Source: Amphiduros pacificus
Taxonomy: Eukaryota; Annelida; Polychaeta; Phyllodocida; Hesionidae
NCBI GenBank assembly: GCA_949316495.1
Contig: OX439012.1
Location: 21,982,666-22,046,665, forward strand
Reading direction: 5' to 3'
Length of the DNA stretch: 64,000 nt
Part shown: piece by piece, positions 61,571-64,000 of the stretch
How the letters are laid out: each line of letters begins with the position of its first letter
Numbering within the stretch: position 1 is the stretch's first letter
Notes under the pieces: model-generated
The model's database searches: none
Told to the model about the DNA's origin: nothing
The model's input: only the letters and a program-made list of their open reading frames with translations
Made by a program: the position numbers and the translations under genes

Positions 61571-62575
61571 TACCCATCCGTGTTATATGTGGAGCACCAC
61601 TTTTTCTTGTTTACAGTATATTACATCATAGTATATGATATAGAATGTATCTTGTGTTTTGATAATTGATATTTTGGGGGAATCAGTGCATTTTGTATGA
61701 TAGTTGTGACAGTTGTCACAATTTCATAAGCCATATAAGTTTCTGATATATATGACAAAAGGCAGATGTACGTGCAAATGTTAAACAAATGTTGCTGTTA
61801 AATACAAATACATAAAAAAAATATCATAAGAATCTAAAAAGGAGACACAGGAAGGATGCCCTTGGCTTAATTCAGATAATGATTACCTGACTGTCACTAA
61901 TTAATGGAATGGAAAGATTAAATGAATGGATTATTAACAGCACATTGACACTTTAAGGTCATTCAGTGCCATTAAGGTATGTATTAAAGGTATTAAGCAT
62001 CAATTTTACAATTTGGTGTTTTTGAAAGCTTAACCACATATGAACAAAATGACAGATTGTAATTATAATAGAGTAATAACATATGATGCTATGAGACATA
62101 GCAGTTGCACTCCCAGCAGAGGTCTGTCTGAGCCATAAGCTGCACGTGATGGGTAAACACGGGTAACTTTATTTGACCTCAATTGAGGCTCAAAGTAGGG
62201 TAGCACTGTTTGACGTCATTTTGGTACTATTCAAAGGACAATACATTTCATGACGTCATAAGCATATTGCCATACTCTTATGACGTCATTTCACCTTTCA
62301 GTGCCTCTATGATGACACTCCACATAAAATTGATGCCAAGAAAGGAGTGTGCTTTCATCAGGGGCCTATATATTAGGGTCTTGTTCAAAAAGTTTTTACA
62401 GACAATGATAAATTTATCACCAATATGTGAATTTTAAACGTTTTTTTCAAAATCGGTGCTTAATCCCTTTAAATGTAATGTAAGTGTGGATGGATGATAA
62501 GTATAACAAGAAAGTTTTTTTTAAAAATGTACTATTAAGAAAATGATAGTTATATTTCTCCATCCCTTAAATATC
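61571..62575. other. Gene-free stretch between the two inverted MITEs
   Basis: No gene recognised; the only marked signal is the CRE cluster at 62211-62288. Confidence 0.4.
62211..62288. promoter_or_regulatory. Three perfect CRE palindromes (TGACGTCA)
   Basis: TGACGTCA occurs at 62211-62218, 62251-62258 and 62281-62288. CREB/ATF proteins bind this palindrome in animals. No gene start is recognised nearby. Confidence 0.5.
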
Positions 62576-62579
62576 AAAT

Positions 62580-62808
62580 GGCCTACTGCCGGCGACAACA
62601 GAGCTGCGGACGACAACACAGCTGCGGTTTCATTTTCAAAGCCTTTTGTGTGTGTCTGCACTCTCGAAAATATTCACACCAAGTTGTTTTCCGACACTTG
62701 CATATGCAAACAAAGTCAAATGGTGTGATAAACATCGGTAATCAATTGATAAACTGAACCGCAGCTCTGTTGTCGTCCCCAGCTCTGTTGTCGTCGGCTG
62801 TAGCCGTA
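62580..62808. mobile_element. Short MITE with ~50-bp inverted ends
   Basis: The left end (GGCCTACTGCCGGCGACAAC, AGAGCTGCGGACGACAACAC) and right end (complement of GGCTACAGCCGACGACAACA, GAGCTGGGGACGACAAC) are inverted with about 85% identity. Each end itself holds two copies of a GACAACANAGCTGCGG motif. About 130 bp of noncoding spacer. Confidence 0.75.
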
Positions 62809-62992
62809 AATCTTGCCAAATGTCATCTGCTGAAGATGCGTTTGATTATGAAAATCTAATGTGACATAGGCGATCTTTGTTTCCGAGCAGATTTGCAACT
62901 GTTAAAAAAAGGAAATGTGCTAGGTTCGGAGTACCACCATCCCAAACTCCCTGCACGAGAGTAAAATCGAATGCATCACAAAATGACATGTA

Positions 62993-63447
62993 CAGTGACC
63001 AGCAGCCAAATCCGGACACTTTCATGTTTTTCACTCCTGATTTTCACAAAATCTTTCAAAACTGAGTAAAAACTACTCACATCGATAGTAGATTGTTAAC
63101 TACATATGCGTGTTAAATTAAAATTGATACATGTTCAATATGTACAGAATTATCGGGAAATTCACTCATTCTGCAAACCTGCAGATTGTCCAAGTTTCCA
63201 TTGAGTTATACGGTGATGTTTGGTCACGTCACCACTTCTGACGTCATTTGACAGTGACAACATCACTCGTGCCATGAAAACAAATAAACACTTATAGCGT
63301 TTTGAAAAGCAGTGGGAATACAAGATAACGTGTGAGAGACAATACTCAGCTCAATTGCAATTAGTACAGCAAGGTTTGCTTTATGTTTTACTGAGTTAAA
63401 AAATGTCCGAGTTTCATATGCCGGTTTCGGACAGTTGCTGATCACTG
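62993..63447 (-). mobile_element. TA-flanked MITE, copy 2 (inverted)
   Basis: 455 bp, flanked by TA, with ends CAGTGACCAGCA and TGCTGATCACTG. Roughly 90% identical by eye to copy 1 in reverse orientation. Open frames with similar peptides in both copies come from this shared sequence. Confidence 0.82.
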
Positions 63448-63611
63448 TACACAGAAATCTCTGATGTATACGCACCAGCCCTCGTCGTCTCTGATCACCA
63501 CATGTGTAATTTGTTATAATGTAGTCCATATTATTGAATATATTTATTATTGCTCTCAGGGCTGCTTACAAAAACATAGATAAACAATGACATTGCAACA
63601 GTAACCAACAG

Positions 63612-63752
63612 GGCCATGGGCCGTGGTGCAGTTGGACAGAGCGCCAGCTTATTAGCACCAGTTCCTCTGTGGTGATCCAAAGGTCGTGAGTTTGATCCCG
63701 GCCATGCCAAATTTGAACTCATAATACAGGTTCCCATATGAGCTGATCACCA
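63612..63752 (+). mobile_element. SINE-A head, 3'-truncated
   Basis: It carries the tRNA-like head (GGCCATGGGCCGTGGTGCAG, box B GAGTTTGATCCCGG) and ends at CCCATATGAGCTGATC, without the 3' domain. Confidence 0.87.
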
Positions 63753-64000
63753 CCTTATAGCAAATAGCAATGTGACAAATGACTGTGTTGAATCTTGATT
63801 CGTGTTACCACTGCTTCTTCACGGCATATTGAACACCATAATTTGTAATGTAGGCATCATATGAAGCTTGGTATTCATAGATTCATTGTTAATTGGGAAA
63901 CATTTCAATGTATGGAATTAGGACCGATTGTTAAGATTTGTTATTATGATAAATAGGTGATGAAAGTAGAATACAGCTGAATCAAAAGGGTTGAGTTTTT
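63753..64000. other. Right edge of window
   Basis: AT-rich, no feature recognised. Confidence 0.4.

Noticed and set aside
60948-63529. Matching small proteins on opposite strands (CIPTAFQN, MKNMKVSGFG)
   Set aside because: Shared because both lie in the inverted MITE pair. Frames are short and no transposase motif is present.

Overview
This is eukaryotic, metazoan nuclear DNA: AT-rich, mostly intergenic, with short exons separated by GT-AG introns (one probable GC-AG) and very dense tandem and interspersed repeats. The repeated tRNA-derived SINEs with a long conserved 3' body, the many minisatellites and the gene types suggest a mollusc, most likely a bivalve. That placement is an inference; no rRNA or mitochondrial marker is present.

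Layout: 1-6467 is a satellite of ~175-bp monomers that changes orientation near 2560. 6.5-14.7 kb is gene-poor and holds SINE pieces, microsatellites, a 39-bp minisatellite and a decayed LINE 3' half. 14767-18980 (+) is a five-exon SLC46/PCFT-like transporter. 21405-24328 (-) is a three-exon membrane sulfotransferase of WSCD type, whose P-loop exon end and splice donor are tandemly repeated in the following intron. 24.3-31.0 kb is essentially empty. 31044-32867 (-) and 40612-42940 (-) are tandem duplicates of a secreted LRR protein with a C-terminal PAN/apple-like exon; the second copy has an in-frame stop. Between them lie minisatellites, two SINE families and a palindromic element. 44.9-47.0 kb is a 29-bp AT-rich array. 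47400-52243 (+) is a seven-exon secreted, probably GPI-anchored PEBP-like gene. 52.8-55.5 kb is tandem repeats, including about 305 bp of (AT)n. 55846-56760 (-) is a secreted prohormone-like precursor with a six-cysteine tail, and an open upstream exon at 57554-57806 may belong to it. 58.0-59.4 kb is a polypyrimidine array. 60.4-63.8 kb holds a LINE 3' end, two inverted TA-flanked MITEs, a smaller MITE and a SINE head.

The genes do not form a pathway. All five loci encode secretory-pathway or membrane products: a transporter, a probable Golgi sulfotransferase, secreted LRR proteins, a GPI-anchored PEBP and a secreted precursor. Exon joins were worked out by hand from splice sites and reading phase. 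The joins close in phase for all four multi-exon loci, although LRR copy 2 reads through a stop. No retrovirus-like or Polinton-like element was recognised.
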